Of a stretch of 64,000 nt of DNA, positions 11,360 to 23,878 are shown piece by piece. The notes below the pieces were generated by a model that saw only the letters and a program-made list of their open reading frames with translations, did not search any database and was not told the DNA's origin. This stretch comes from Sciurus carolinensis. Taxonomy: Eukaryota > Chordata > Mammalia > Rodentia > Sciuridae. Location: assembly GCF_902686445.1 (NCBI RefSeq), contig NW_025920104.1:6572001-6636000 (forward strand), written 5' to 3'. The first letter of the stretch is position 1. Each line of letters begins with the position of its first letter. A program made the position numbers and the translations under genes.

Positions 11360-14300
11360 TCATCTGCTTATCAGTGAGATCATTGGTCCTTTAGTTTTTT
11401 GAGATTGGCTTATCTCACTTAGCATGATATTCTCCAATTTCGTCCATTTGCCTAAAAATGCCATAATTTTATCATTCTTCATTGTGGAGTAATATTCCAT
11501 TGTATATATATGCCACAGTTTCTTTATCCATTCATCAACTGAAGGGCATCTAGGTTGGTTCCACAATCTGGCTATGGTGAATTGAGCAGCAATGAACATT
11601 GATGTGGCTGTATCTCTGTAGTAATGCTGATTTTAAGTCCTTTGGGTATAGGCCAAGGAGTGGGATAGCTGGGTCAAATGGTGTTTCCATTCCAAACTTT
11701 CTGAGGAATCTCCACACTGCTTTCCAGAGTGGCTGCACTAATTTGCAACCCCACCAGCAATGTATGAGTGTTCCTTTTTCACCACATCCTCGCCAACACC
11801 TATTGTTGCTTGTATTCTTGATAATCGCCATTCTAATTGGGGTGAGATGAAATCTTAGGGTAGTTTTGATTTGCATTTCCCTTATTACTAGGGATGTTGA
11901 ACATTTTTTCATATATCTGTTGATTACTTGTACATCTTCTTCTGTGAAGTGTCTGTTCATTTCCTTAGCCCACTTGTTGATTGGATTATTTGTATTCTTC
12001 GTGTAGAGTTTTTTGAGTTCTTTATAGATTCTGGAAATTAGCGCTCTATCTGAGGTATGGTTGGCAAAGATATTCTCCCACTCTGTAGGCTCTCTCTTCA
12101 CATTGCTGATAGTTTCCTTTGCTGAGAGAAAGCTTTTTAGTTTGAATCTATCCCAGTTGTTGATTCTTGCTTTTATTTCTTGTGCCATGGGAGTCCTGTT
12201 AAGGAAGTCTGATCCTAAGCCAACAAGTTGAAGATTTGGACCTACTTTTTCTTCTATAAGATGCAGGGTCTCTGGTCTGATTCCGAGGTCCTTGATCCAT
12301 TTTGAGTTGAGTTTTGTGTAGGGTGAGAGATATGGGTTTAATTTCATTCTATTGCATATAGTTTTCCAGTTTTCCCAGCACCATTTGTTGAAGAGGCTAT
12401 CTTTTCTCCATTGCATATTGTTGGAACCTTTGTCTAGTATGAGAAAATTGTATTTATTTGGGTTTGTGTCCATGTCCTCTATTCTGTACCATTGATCTAC
12501 CTGTCTATTTTGGTACTAATACCATGCCATTTTTGTTACTATTGCTTTGTATAGTAGAGTAGAGTAGAGTTACTATTGCTTGTAGAGTTGAAGATCTGGT
12601 ATTGCAATACCCCCTGCTTCGCTCTTGCTACTGAGGATTGCTTTAGCTATTCTAGGTTTTTTATTCTTCCAGATGAATTTCATAATGGCTTGCTCTATTT
12701 CTGCAAGGTACATCGTTGGGATTTTAATTGGAATTGCATTGAATCTGTATAGCACTTTTGGTAGTATAGCCATTTTGACGATATTAATTCTGCCTATCCA
12801 GGAACATGTGAGATCTTTCCATCTTCTAAGGTTTTCTTTAATTTCTTTCTTTAGTGTTCTGTAGTTCTCATTGTAGAGGTCTTTCACCTCTTTTGTGAGA
12901 TTGATTCCCAAGTATTTTATTTTTTTCGATGCTATTGTGAATGGGGTAGTTTTCCTAATTTCTCTTTCTGAAGATTCATCACTTATGTATAAAAATGCAT
13001 TGGATTTATGAGCATTGATCTTGTAACCTGCTACTTTACTGAATTCACTTATGAGTTCTAAAAGTTTTCTGGTGGAATTTCCAGGTTCCTCTAAATACAT
13101 AATCATGTCGTCAGCGAACAGGGATAGTTTGAGTTCTTCTTTTCCTATTCGTATCCCTTTAATTTCTTTGGTTTGTCTGATTGCTCTGACTAGAGTCTCA
13201 AGGACGATGTTGAATAGAAGTGGTGAAAGAGGACATCCCTGCCTTGTTCCAGTTTTTAGGGGGAACGCTTTCAGTTTTTCACCATTTAGAATGATATTAG
13301 CCATGGGCTTAGCGTAGATTGCCTTTATAATGTTAAGGAATGTTCCCACTACCCCAGTTTTTTCTAGTGTTTTGAGCATGAAGGGATGCTGTTTTTTATC
13401 GAATGCTTTTTCTGCATCTATTGAAATAATCATGTGATTCTTAACTTTAAGTCTGTTGATATGGTGAATGACATTTATTGATTTCTGGATGTTGAACCAA
13501 TCTTGCATCCCTGGGATAAAACCCACTTGATCGTGGTGCACTATCTTTTTAATATATATTTGTATGCGATTTGCTAAAATTTTGTTGAGAATTTTTGCGT
13601 CGATGTTCATTAAGGATATTGGTCTGAAATTTTCTTTCCTTGATGTGTCTCTGTCTGGTGTAGGCATCTGGGTGATATTGGCTTCATAGAACAAGTTTGG
13701 GAGGGTTCCCTCCTCTTCTATTTCATGGAATAGTTTGAGGAGTATTGGAATGAGCTCTTCTTTAAAGGTTTTGTAGAACTCAGCTGAGAACCCATCTGGT
13801 CCTGGACTTTTCTTTGTTGGTAGGCTTTTGATGACCTCTTCTATTTCATTGCTTGAAGTTGGTTTATTTAAGTTGTGTATGTCCTCCTCGTTCAGTTTAG
13901 GTAATTCATATGTCTCTAGAAATTTGTTGATGTCTTTGAGGTTTTCTGTTTTGTTGGAGTATAGATTTTCGAAATAGCTTCTAATTATGTTTTGTATTTC
14001 ACTCATGTCTGTTGTGATGTTTCCTTGTTCGTACCGAAATTTAGTAATTTGAGTTTTCTCCCTCTTTCTCTTTGTTAGTGTGGCTAAGGGTTTATCAATT
14101 TTGTTTATTTTTTCAAAGAACCAACTATTTATTTTGTTAATTTTTCCAATTGTTTCTTTTGTTTCGATTTCATTGATTTCAGCTCTGATTTTAACTATTT
14201 CCTGTCTTCTACTACTTTTGGTATTGGTCTGCTCTTCTTTTTCTAGCGCTTTGAGCTGTAGTGTTAAGTTATTTATTTGTTGATTTCTACTTCTTTTTTT

Positions 14301-15239
14301 GAATGCGCCCCATGAAATAAATCTTCCTCTAAGTACTGCTTTCATAGTGTCGCGGAGATTTTGATATGATGTGTCTTTGTTCTCGTTTACTTCTAAGAAT
14401 TTTTTTATTTCCCTCCTCATGTCTTCTGTTATCCATTCATCATATAATAGTGTATTATTTAATCTCCAGGTATTGGAGAAGTTTCTGTTTTTTATTTTGT
14501 CATTTATTTCTAATTTCAATCCATTATGATCTGATAGAGTACAAGGTAGTATCTCTATCTTCTTATATTTGCTAACAGTAGCTTTGTGGCATAAAATATG
14601 GTCTATTTTAGAGAAGGATCCATGTGCTGCTGAGAAGAAAGTGTATTCGTTCTTTGTTGGATGGTATATTCTATATATGTCCGTTAAGTCTAAATTGTTG
14701 ATTGTGTTGTTGAGATCTATAGTTTCTTTATTCAATTTTTGTTTGGACGATCTATCCAGTGGTGAGAGAGGTGTGTTAAAATCGCCTAGTATTATTGTGT
14801 TGTGGTCTATCTGATTTCTGGAATTGATAAGGATTTGTTTGACGTACGTGGCTGAGCCAATGTTCGGGGCATAGATATTTATGATTGTTATGTCTTGCTG
14901 ATTTATGCTTCCCTTAAGCAGCATGTAATGTCCTTCTTTATCCCTTCTGACTAGTTTTGGTTTGAAGTCCACATTATCTGAAATGAGGATGGATACTCCA
15001 GCTTTTTTGCTGTGTCCATGTGCATGGTATGTTTTTCCCCATCCTTTCACCTTTAGTCTATGGGTGTCTCTTTCTATGAGATGAGTCTCTTGCAGGCAGC
15101 ATATTGTTGGATTTTTCTCTATAATCCAATCTGCCAGTCTGTGTCTTTTGATTGATGAATTCAGGCCATTAATATTCAGGGTTATTATTGTGATATGATT
15201 TGTATTCCCAGTCAATTGACTCATATTTGTTTTTGACAT
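11360..15239 (-). pseudogene. L1 ORF2 (endonuclease-reverse transcriptase), frameshifted
   Basis: ORF2p nicks the target and copies L1 RNA into DNA. The first segment (15239-12573, 888 codons) carries the endonuclease with LNING (about residues 21-25), QETH (E51), GDFN (D153) and SDH (D237/H238). The reverse transcriptase follows, with SIDAEKAFD (D608) and the catalytic FADD (708-711), so the main catalytic residues survive. The second segment (12473-11550) holds the C-terminal Cys/His cluster (CWRGC...H...C). A third segment (11599-11360) carries the C-terminal region. Two frameshifts separate them. The first, at 12473-12573, coincides with a 34-bp offset direct repeat. The second is at about 11550-11599. 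Total span is near the usual ~1280 codons. Confidence 0.93.
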
Positions 15240-15270
15240 GATTTGGTTTCTCCTTTATTCGGCTATTCCT

Positions 15271-16284
15271 TTAGGCCAGTTCCTCCTGTTGCTGATTTGC
15301 ATCGTTGTTTTTCATCTCTTCCTCATGGAATATTTTGATGAGAATGTTCTGTAATGCTGGCTTTCTTTTTGTAAATTCCTTTAGCTTTTGTTTATCATGG
15401 AAGGATCTTATTTCATCGTCAAATTTGAAGGTAAGTTGTGCTGGGTATAAGATTCTTGGTTGGTATCTGTTTTCTTTCAGGGCTTGGTATATGTTTTTCC
15501 AGGCCCTTCTAGCTTTTAGGGTCTGGATTGAAAAATCTGCTGATATTCTTATTGGTTTCCCTCTGAATGTAATTTGATTCTTTTCTCTCGCGGCCTTTAA
15601 AATTCTGTCTTTATTTTGTATGTTAGGTATTTTCATAATAATGTGCCTTGGTGTGGGTCTGTTGTAATTTTGTATGTTTGGAGTTCTATAAGCCTCTTGT
15701 ACTTGGTTTTCCATTTCGTTCTTCAGATTTGGGAAATTTTCTGTTATTATTTCATTGAATAGATTGTTCATTCCTTTGGTTTGTTTCTCTAAGCCTTCCT
15801 CAATCCCAATAATTCTCAAATTTGGCCTTTTCATGATATCCCATAGTTCTTGGAGATTCTGTTCATGATTTCTTACCATCTTCTCTGTTTGTCCACTTTG
15901 TTTTCAAGGTTAAATATTTTGTCTTCAATGTCTGAGGTTCTGTCTTCCAGGTGTTCTATCCTATTGGTTATGCTTTCTATGGAGTTTTTAACTTGGTTTA
16001 TTGTTTCCTTCATTTCAAGTATTTCAGTTTGTTTTTTTTTTCAGTCTCTCTAACTCTTTATTGAAATGATCTCTTGCTTCCCGTATTTGGTCTTTTAACT
16101 GTTGATTGGTGCGATCATTTAATGCCTGCATTTGCTCTTTCATCTCCTCATTAGCTTCCCTGATCGTTTTAATTACGTACATTCTGAACTCCCTTTCTGA
16201 CATTTCTTCTGCTGTGCTGTCATTGGGTTTTATTGATGTAGTATCTAGGTTTGTTTGGGACATTTTCTTCCTTTGTTTTCTCAT
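15271..16284 (-). pseudogene. L1 ORF1 (RNA-binding chaperone), frameshifted
   Basis: ORF1p forms trimers through a coiled coil and coats L1 RNA. The N-terminal segment (16284-16024, 86 codons, starting MRKQRKKMSQTN) contains the charged heptad-like coiled-coil region. It breaks off at KKKTN, next to a homopolymer tract (plus 16030-16041, T-rich), a likely slippage frameshift. The downstream segment (15879-15271, 202 codons) carries the RRM-like part (RPNLRIIGI) and the C-terminal domain (RHIIMKIP, ITFRGKPIRISADFS, YQPRILYPAQLTF). It ends about 31 bp before ORF2, the usual L1 arrangement. Confidence 0.9.
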
Positions 16285-16761
16285 ATTGGTCAGGAGTCAG
16301 TGGGACCCTGAGATATTGCAGTTTTCCGCTATTGACTTATAGTGTCCCGGTAGATTTCCAGTGTATCACCTCCCAGCCTTCAGTAGCCTGATGTCTTGGA
16401 GGAATCTGATAATGCAGCGCATCTGAAGAAAACTGCCCCTAGCCCCCTACTGGTTCCACGGTTTGGAACTGGCTCTGTGCGGAAGGGCTCTCACTGTGGA
16501 CCTGTACCGTGCAGCTGGCCTTTTGGGAGGAGCCCACTGCTGGAGTGTGGAAGGCTACCTTGGGAAGACTCTTGCTGCCCTGCCAGGCTCCAATAAGCCA
16601 CCTCTATCTGGGCCTGCCACCCGGGCCGAGCTTTACCCAGTGGGCAGACTCACCTGTGGCTCTATTTCAGTCCGAGTCTCTCAATGCCTCCCCTTCTTAA
16701 CTCCTGGGTTCTGGAGCAACTGGGGGTGCAGTCACCCTCTAGGCCGCCATCTTGGATCGCC
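16285..16761 (-). promoter_or_regulatory. L1 5' UTR / internal promoter with YY1-like site
   Basis: About 480 bp, GC-richer than its surroundings. Within the first 20 bp on the minus strand it has CCAAGATGGCGGCC, matching the YY1-type site near L1 transcription starts. Because the element reaches this site and then the TSD, the promoter end is complete. Confidence 0.7.
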
Positions 16762-17374
16762 TTAAAAGTTTCTTACAAAGAAAAATAACTAGTTTCAATC
16801 TGCTATTTCAGGCCGTGTTTGTGAGATTGGTCATATGAAAGCTGTAAAATCTATAAAAATTTTCCTTTATAGTTTCTTTCCTTGGAGCACAGGGAAAAGT
16901 ACTCTGTAGTTGGCTACTAATAATGCCCCCAAACTGATGGAAACCAACCTCTCTATTTCCATCTCCCACTATGGTAAGAATTCATGCCAGAATTTTCCTT
17001 CACTAAGCATGTATTGCTGTAATAAAGAAAAAATTAACACTAATGGATGCAGTAAGAAAATCAATAAAAAATTAAAATACTTATTTTAGTTATTTAAAAA
17101 GCCATTATTTTTAAATAGCTTCTTTAAATCATTAAAGGGCTTCTTCTCTTGATTCAATTACTATACTTTTCTTTAAGACCTTTATCTAGAACTATCAGGA
17201 CAATGCTCTATCTACAAATTCCCAAACTTGATATCTCACAATTTCATTACCAGGACACCCACTTCATAACTTCCCGTGATTCACTTAATCCATTAGGCTA
17301 CCTTATCTAGATGAACTCAATATTGCCCTCATTAACATTTTAATTCTAGACTCTAAAAAACAGTGATTTTTATA

Positions 17375-17760
17375 AATAGTTAACATATATGAATGTTTAT
17401 TATATGCCAAGACCTATGCTTAGTCTTTCACATATTCTTAGTTTCACTGATTGTGAGCTGCACCTCTAACATTTTAACACCACTGAAGCCATGAAAATTT
17501 ATAATTTGTGATACATTTGTGTTTACTGACAGTTTTTCCTCTCAGTGGTATAGGAAATAATATCTCACAATTAGCACAACTTCAAATTGGATGAAATATG
17601 GAAGAATAACTAACTTAATCTCTGTAGCATTTCTGAGACTATTATTATCTCTCTTCTTTCTGATAAGGGAGAAGCAAAAGCTAATTGTAGCTTTGCAAAT
17701 GCAAGTGCTGGGCCTGGATTTAAGCCCTGGCAACCTGACTATAGGGTCCCAACTCTGAGT
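17375..17760 (-). mobile_element. MIR-like fragments, antisense
   Basis: 'tttattatatgccaagacct' near 17396 and 'gggcctggatttaagccctg' near 17710 resemble the two ends of an antisense MIR. The middle is poorly conserved, and there may be two separate fragments. Confidence 0.4.
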
Positions 17761-18837
17761 CTATTTGCTATCCAAGGTCCACCATGCCAGAGTGACACTA
17801 GAAGGCAGTGATTACCTCTGCTCACCCCAGGCTTTTCATCCACCTTTTAGAACCTGAATCCTCTCTCAACTCTCTGAAATGCTATCTACAACAGTTCTTC
17901 CAAAACTTCTCCAGAATCTTAAACTCCACTGCCTTTTGCTGAATCCCTCACCTCTCCACCATGACACTGGAACTTACTTGCCTCCTGGGACAGTGGTAGC
18001 TGGCATGAGTCCTGCAGTGTGAATTCCTCTGACCTGGACCGCCATTCTGCTGCTTTTGCAGACTTGTCAATGCATTCATTTGGTCATGTGACCTTCACTC
18101 CTTCACCCTGAATCTCAAACTTCCCTCTCTAGACCTACTCTGGAGTTTCTTCCCACAGCTTCCTGGTTTCACCTCTCTCTGGACTCTCTACCTTAACAGT
18201 TCTTTCTTTTTTGTCTATTTCACACATGCCTCTTCCTTCTCCTAACTTCTTTGGGCTCCAAAGCAGTCAAAGCACTGGTTGTTTCTTTACTCATGGGCCC
18301 CTCAGAATAAGAAGGAGGCAGCTGCCAAGGGAACCCACACAAAACTCAGAACTTTTCCCTAAAATCAGATATGCCCCTGCAATGTACCTGAAGAACACTC
18401 AGTCACCCCACCTTAAGTTCAACATGTCTAGTCAACCCCAACTTATCATTTATACAAGTCTTTCTCCGTACAGAACCATATCTCCCCTGCTAAGGTTGGA
18501 AATTTAAGATCCACCTTCTCTTGTTATTCTATAGCCAATCACCAGTCTCTACCATTTTGCCTGCAAAACTCTGCATTTTTCCACTTCTACTTTCACCAGA
18601 AATTTAATAACACACAGATAATTCAACAGATTTCTTATAAATCTTCTGGTATCCAAGTTCTACCTACTCCAATCCCAACTGTAAGCCCAACACTTTCAGT
18701 GACTTCCCAGTGCTTCCTATTCTAACATATCAAGGCCTTCAAACTGTCATCCCAACCCATCCATTCTGAACATCTCCTCTGACTCACCCTGCTGGGTTCC
18801 ACTGGGAACACCAGAGAGGTCAGGTGGAGATGCTCAC

Positions 18838-18889
18838 CAGTCACCAAACCTGGGCTGCTCCATGACAGCCATCATGGACACTGAGGCTA
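18838..18889 (-). CDS. Candidate 52-bp exon, minus strand
   Basis: A strong acceptor (cttacttctgtttcag) and a good donor (CTG|GTGAGC) flank 52 bp. Only one of the three frames is stop-free; it begins with two bases and reads ASVSMMAVMEQPRFGD. That phase is what the exon at 21564-21660 requires, since it ends with one spare base. This makes it a plausible next exon, but short exons with good sites also occur by chance. Confidence 0.35.
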
Positions 18890-18899
18890 CTGAAACAGA

Positions 18900-21550
18900 A
18901 GTAAGTTAGGACAAAAAAAATGCAGCTCCCAGTTGTCCTGGCCACTTTCTAGTGCTCAGTAGCCTCCTGTAGCCATAGCTATTTTATTAGCACAGACACA
19001 GAACATCTGCTTCTACCAGAGAGTGCTGCTCCAGCCTATTCAGCATCCATGCTGATCTCCCAAGCACTCTGTGCCCAGCAGTGTCTCCATCCTACCTGTG
19101 CAAAACCATGTGTCCCTCCATACCACAGCAATCTTCTCATGAGCTGCAGCACAGCTCACTCCTACATTACCTTGTTATAATTCTTACAATGTTATTGCAT
19201 TTAAATTTATTGTGTCTTAAATTATTGTGCCTCTTAGAACTAATGAATATTCATTGAATAAATTAAGAACATGTACTTATTACAATACCACACCAAAATT
19301 ACCAAATATGTGTGTACTTAATATTCCTCCTTCATTAAAAATGATGTTTTCCTTTGCTCTAAACAAATGATTTTGCATTTAGCTAAATGAATAATTTAAT
19401 GCCCAATTATAATAGTTCAAAGAGAGTTAGTTCTTTATTTGTGGTGTTTGAAATTGAAAGGCAAAAGCTAAACAAGCACTGAAATACTTCAACTTTACAT
19501 AAGTTTATCACAAAGAAACCACAAAAGATAGACCAGGACAGGAAAATGAATGAATAGTATGAGTAAATATACCCTAAAAATCTGAGATTGTAAGAAAAAA
19601 GTATCAATAATAGACTAGCCCTAAAATTAGGAGAAACTATAAATATAGCTTTAAAATTTTTGTATAAAATATATTTTCAAAATATATAAGTATATTTATA
19701 TTTATAAATACCAAAATACATATAAACATACATAAATAAAATATATTTTCAAATCAATAGACAGACTCTTATATCCCACTTCTCAAATATGACTGAATAT
19801 TTACATCCTGAGCTCAAAAACACACATATGCATAATTTATACTTGTATGTATATGTGTTCTTTCTTTAAATTAAGGTCTCTTGTCCAAAAAAAAAAATTA
19901 AGAAACCAATCCACTATACCACAGACCTGGGTTCTTGTAAAAAGATAAAGCTCCTTTTCCAAACACTAAGAACCAAACAGAAGAGATTTGGGAGAATCAC
20001 ACCAGGTAGACTCCTCAGACCTTAAGAGAGTAGGAAGCTTTATTTTCAAGAGAGTCTTCTCTAAAGTTTTTAGTTGATGACAAAACTGGCAGAGATGCTC
20101 AATTATTCCAATACTGCACTTCCAGTGACTTCTGAGGTACCATTTACTAAAGCTTTTGCTCTTTCTATCCAAAAGATATAAGTCTCTTATGCAATTGAAT
20201 ATTCTAGAGCCTGCTGATTTCTGCAAGTCAGTGAGCAACAGAAGTAAATGTTACTTTTTTGCCTGTAAAACTAACTACTATAAAACTGACATTACCTTAA
20301 TGCATACATCAATGAAGAATTTAACTTAGATGGGAAGTAGTACATGCTATTTGGCACTATCTTTATTTTCTTTTAAAAGGATGCTATAAGTTTTAAGTGT
20401 TAAAAAGACTTTAAGTATTTATCCCTCAAATCAAATAAGAGATCACCTCATCAGACTATTTGTCTACCAGATAACAGCAGAAAAGGCAGATACAAAGTCA
20501 AGAGCTTTCAGTTTGAGACCCAGAGGCAATGCCCCTGTTTCCAAAGAACAACCAGCCATCACTGTACCAACAATTAAAGCCACATACAGAGAAGTACCAG
20601 AGCACTTCTACCTCACAGTTGCTTTATGACTTCATACCTATTTTCTTTACCATTTTACAATTAAATTATCCTTTTTCTTCTCATACATTTCCAACTCTCT
20701 TCCTAGTGCCCCATAGCCCTTCTCTAAAGACCACAAACTTCAGCTTTTGGTGGAGAATTTTGGGGAGTCTGCAGGAGTTTCATGTATCCCTATGTCAGAA
20801 CTGTCTGGTTTAATCTGAAGTTTGTACAACCTTGGAGCTCCCATTTTCTAATAAGGTCCCATTGATTAAATTAGACATAGGGTTTTTCTTTTCCATTTCT
20901 AGAAGGAAAGAAAAATATCAATTTCAACATCGAGAAACAAATATCTCTCTGTCAGATTGATTTCTATTCAGCTCAAAGAGTAGGTATAAACTGTCAGTAT
21001 CATGCCAAATAAAAACTCATCTCCCCTCCCTTCACCCAAGCTCTACTGGATATGCTCAGTCCAAAGCCTCAGAAATGTAGGGAATGTGGAAGAAAAAAGC
21101 AAACAAGAGGAACACCCTGTCCTCATATATAAATACACCACCAAGGTAACCACACAATGCCTGTCTGGGTGTTTTAGATGCAAATCAAAATCATGCACAA
21201 CTGCAATTATGGAATCCTAACTGGAACAAGTTATTCTATATATGTACAATATTTCAAAAGATACTCTACTATCATGAAAATAATAATAATTATAATAATA
21301 ATAATGCTCAACAACACTAGGAGGATCCGGGGTTGGCTTTCCTGCTTGCAAACACCACGTGGGTAACTTTATACAAGCAGGTCATTTTCTCTCAGCCTCA
21401 CACTGCTCATCTCAACATGAGCCATCTGGATTAGAAAGCCTTTATAGCAACTTTAAACATCAAACATCAGTGTTTATGAAAGTGCCTGGCAAGACAATCC
21501 CATGGATGTACTTCACCTGAAGGATCATGCACTGGGGTTGCTTAAGTATA
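18900..21550. other. No clear gene; one isolated splice-acceptor-like site
   Basis: AT-rich DNA. A strong acceptor-like sequence on the minus strand at about 20221 (ctgacttgcag) leads into a frame open to about 19966, but without a good donor and in the wrong phase for the upstream exon. I do not call it an exon. A short AAT/ATA run occurs at 21279-21305. Confidence 0.35.
21279..21305. repeat. (ATA)n microsatellite
   Basis: 'aataataataattataataa' and following: about nine trinucleotide copies with one interruption. Confidence 0.85.
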
Positions 21551-21563
21551 TACACAAACTCAC

Positions 21564-21660
21564 CAGAACATGGACATTTTTGGATGGGAGGATGGAAGAG
21601 AAGATATAGTACTCTTGGTTTTACCAGATTCTTAAATGGTCCACCACTCCATTCAAAAAG
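21564..21660 (-). CDS. Probable coding exon, minus strand
   Basis: 97 bp with a strong acceptor (tttcactttttctcag) and donor (TCTG|GTGAGT). Only one frame is open; it reads LFEWSGGPFKNLVKPRVLYL and continues to ...QKCPCS. It begins at a codon boundary, matching the upstream exon 23177-23329, which ends at one, and it ends one base into a codon. I do not recognise the protein; no named domain is evident. It would be the third supported exon of the minus-strand gene. Confidence 0.55.
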
Positions 21661-22159
21661 CTGAGAAAAAGTGAAAGGTAAGACATTAAACAAAAGAATA
21701 CTCAAACATTTACCAAAAAAATCCCAAGGAATTTGCAATGAACTAGTTTTACCTCACAATGCATGTTTAACCACTCAGGAAAAACAGGGTAATGTCAATG
21801 AGATAAACTTAACTACTAGCACTTTCTTCATCAGTACCAATTACCTTGTGATTATACAATAAAACTCAAGTGGCAGGAATTATAGAGAAAAGGTGAAATA
21901 AAAAAAACTAACTGGGCTTTGAAATGCATTACTTCTATGTCAGATTTTCTTCAAATTATGTGTTCATTAGATAAATATTAAAATTACTTTTCCCTCTTAA
22001 ACATTTATGAGGGGACAAGAGAAGACAGCCCCCAAAAAAGAACAAGAGGGAAAATATGTCTAGAGGCCTAAAAAGTAAGACAAGTCATGTCTACACTGGC
22101 ATAGTAAAGCACTGCCACACAATGCTTAACTGGGTGCTCTAGATGCAAACCAAAAGCAC

Positions 22160-22380
22160 AGCTAAGGCTGTGGGTCTGGAGTCAGGCTGCCTTGTCTGGA
22201 TCCCAGCTAAGATGAAAAATCATAACCACTCACTGAGGGAACACAACCAACCACTCTGGCCTCAGTTTATCTGTAAAATGTGACAATAGTTCTTAGGGGA
22301 AGTTTTGAGGCTTAAAACTATTAAAAATAATGCCTGGCATGGCACTTGGTAAAAATTCTGTGAGAAAAGTACAATTATTT
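22160..22380 (+). mobile_element. MIR SINE
   Basis: 'gggtctggagtcaggctgcc', then 'ctggcctcagtttatctgta' and 'aaaatgtgacaatag', then 'aataatgcctggcatggcac': the MIR landmarks in sense order. Old and diverged. Confidence 0.75.
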
Positions 22381-23176
22381 CTCTATTCCCATGCTGTAAA
22401 TCAAATTAGAATCCATGATATTAATGACAAATAAGATCTACAGAAAAGTCAATCTCAAGTTATCCACCAGCTTCAACTGTCACTTCCAAACTGTGTTTTA
22501 ACTAGAGCACTTAAACCAATACATGCCTGTCTTCTTCAACCTCCTAAATTCACTAGTAGCTACAGGAGACAAGTGAGAAGAGAGGGGAAGGTCCTTGGGA
22601 AGCACTATCTAGACCTTGCTAAGATGATGGAACTATCCTATATACACACTGCTCAATATGGAATCCACACATCACATGTGGCTATTGAGCCCTTAAAATA
22701 TAGGCAGTGCTGAGAAAAAATTTAAATTTAATTTTAAATCATTTAAACAAATAACCATATGTGACATGGGGCTACTTTACTAGACTACATGGCCAAAGAT
22801 GATCCATAAATTAAAAAAGGAACCTAAGAAATCTGAGCAAAAGCAAGGATCTTCTTTTCCTAAATTGCTCATATGTTCAATGCAAATATCTTTGTGTTTA
22901 ATGGAAATCTGGTCACTGATGAGTTAGAGAAATAACATGTCAACTCATGCACCAATACAGTGCAAACTCAGTGCTAATGAAAGGATCAGAGATAAAGAAG
23001 TATCTGGTCCTTTGTTATTATAGAAGGTCCCTAAGGTCAAGTTAAATCCAAGCTCATGTAAAGCATGATTCAATACACAGACCAGATCTGCAAAGGGTCA
23101 GCACCAAAGCACTTGTTTCTATACCACCAAGTGGGAAGCTACTTGATCAATGCACACTGAACATCTCTGTATTTAC

Positions 23177-23329
23177 CTTCAATTTTTCCCTCAGAAATTC
23201 AAAGTTCTGTAAGGCTTTCCCTCCTTTAGAAACACTAGTGTTCTTGGCTATCTTGGCCTTTCCATTATGAACAAAATAAATGTACCATACATGTCTGATG
23301 TATAATGCCAGACTCGTGCTTAGCCGACC
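23177..23329 (-). CDS. Probable coding exon, 51 codons, minus strand
   Basis: The best exon in the window: exactly 153 bp between acceptor (aaaccatattacag) and donor (TTGAAG|GTAAAT), stop-free over 51 codons, starting and ending at codon boundaries. It begins GRLSTSLALYIRHVWYIYFV and ends ALQNFEFLREKLK, with a lysine-rich middle. The mix of aromatic, basic and hydrophobic residues is protein-like. The preceding exon (23796-23878) ends in the matching phase, as does the start of the following one (21564-21660). I cannot assign a family: no transmembrane helix, signal peptide or catalytic motif is visible. Confidence 0.65.
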
Positions 23330-23795
23330 CTGTAATATGGTTTAATTATGATGACTGAACTAATAGGCTGACATCATACAGCTTCACAGGCTGACCCCAT
23401 GTCACCCTGATGTATCACTTTGTACCACTTCAGTGCTATAAATCAGTTAAGATCTCAAGCAAATTGAAAAGGCTGGTAATGATGCTTTCTCTGCCATCTC
23501 TGAAGACTCTACATTATACACAATGTACGTTATTTATAAAGCTTCAGTGAGACCTCCATTAGCCTTGTAAGACTACACAAATGAGTTCTTTTATACACAC
23601 ACAACTTGGCCTTAATTATGTAGACTACTGCAGCATAAATATTCTCCTCTAATTACACTCATTTATTCTTTTTCCAATCTACCAAGTTATTAAATTTTAT
23701 CTTGAACCCAGAATTGCTAAAAATAAAACTTACAAACTGAATTTTTATTTTTAACTAAAAATGCAGTAAATGTTGCCTTGAAAAATGAGACTTAC

Positions 23796-23878
23796 TTCCT
23801 GTAATTCTTTAATGAACTTAGCAGGAAAAAAATTACTTAAAGTCTTCAAGAGGTCTAAGAGGTTAACATTGTTAATTG
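23796..23878 (-). CDS. Probable coding exon, minus strand
   Basis: 83 bp between a modest acceptor (gacagtttttaag) and a good donor (CAGGAA|GTAAGT). The open frame uses two leading bases and then 27 codons, INNVNLLDLLKTLSNFFPAK through FIKELQE, an amphipathic, probably helical segment. It ends at a codon boundary, in phase with the next exon. A stronger-looking acceptor 17 bases upstream (gtgttttacag) would bring a stop into this frame. Product unknown; the missing 5' part should lie towards the CpG island. Confidence 0.5.

Larger units (their letters stand above)
11108..16761 (-). mobile_element. Near full-length L1 with 13-bp TSD
   Basis: A complete L1 is inserted on the minus strand. The direct repeat TTAAAAGTTTCTT flanks it exactly (11095-11107 and 16762-16774), and the implied first nick, TTCTT/A, suits L1 endonuclease. 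Read on the minus strand it has a 5' UTR beginning GGCGATCCAAGATGGCGG, ORF1, a ~30-bp gap, ORF2, a 3' UTR with telomere-like repeats, and a short tail carrying AATAAA. No 5' truncation is visible. Both ORFs are frameshifted, so this copy is not an intact autonomous element. Confidence 0.93.

Noticed and set aside
12625..16765. Plus-strand ORFs across the L1
   Set aside because: They are antisense shadows of L1 ORF1, ORF2 and the 5' UTR.
17978..18030. A 34-bp minus-strand mini-exon (GACTCATGCC...GGCAA|GTAAGT)
   Set aside because: Its phase would fit the 18838-18889 candidate, but it is too short and its acceptor tract too weak to support on sequence alone.
19966..20238. A 90-codon minus-strand ORF behind a strong acceptor at about 20221
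   Set aside because: No donor, wrong phase relative to the exon at 21564-21660, and composition not convincing.
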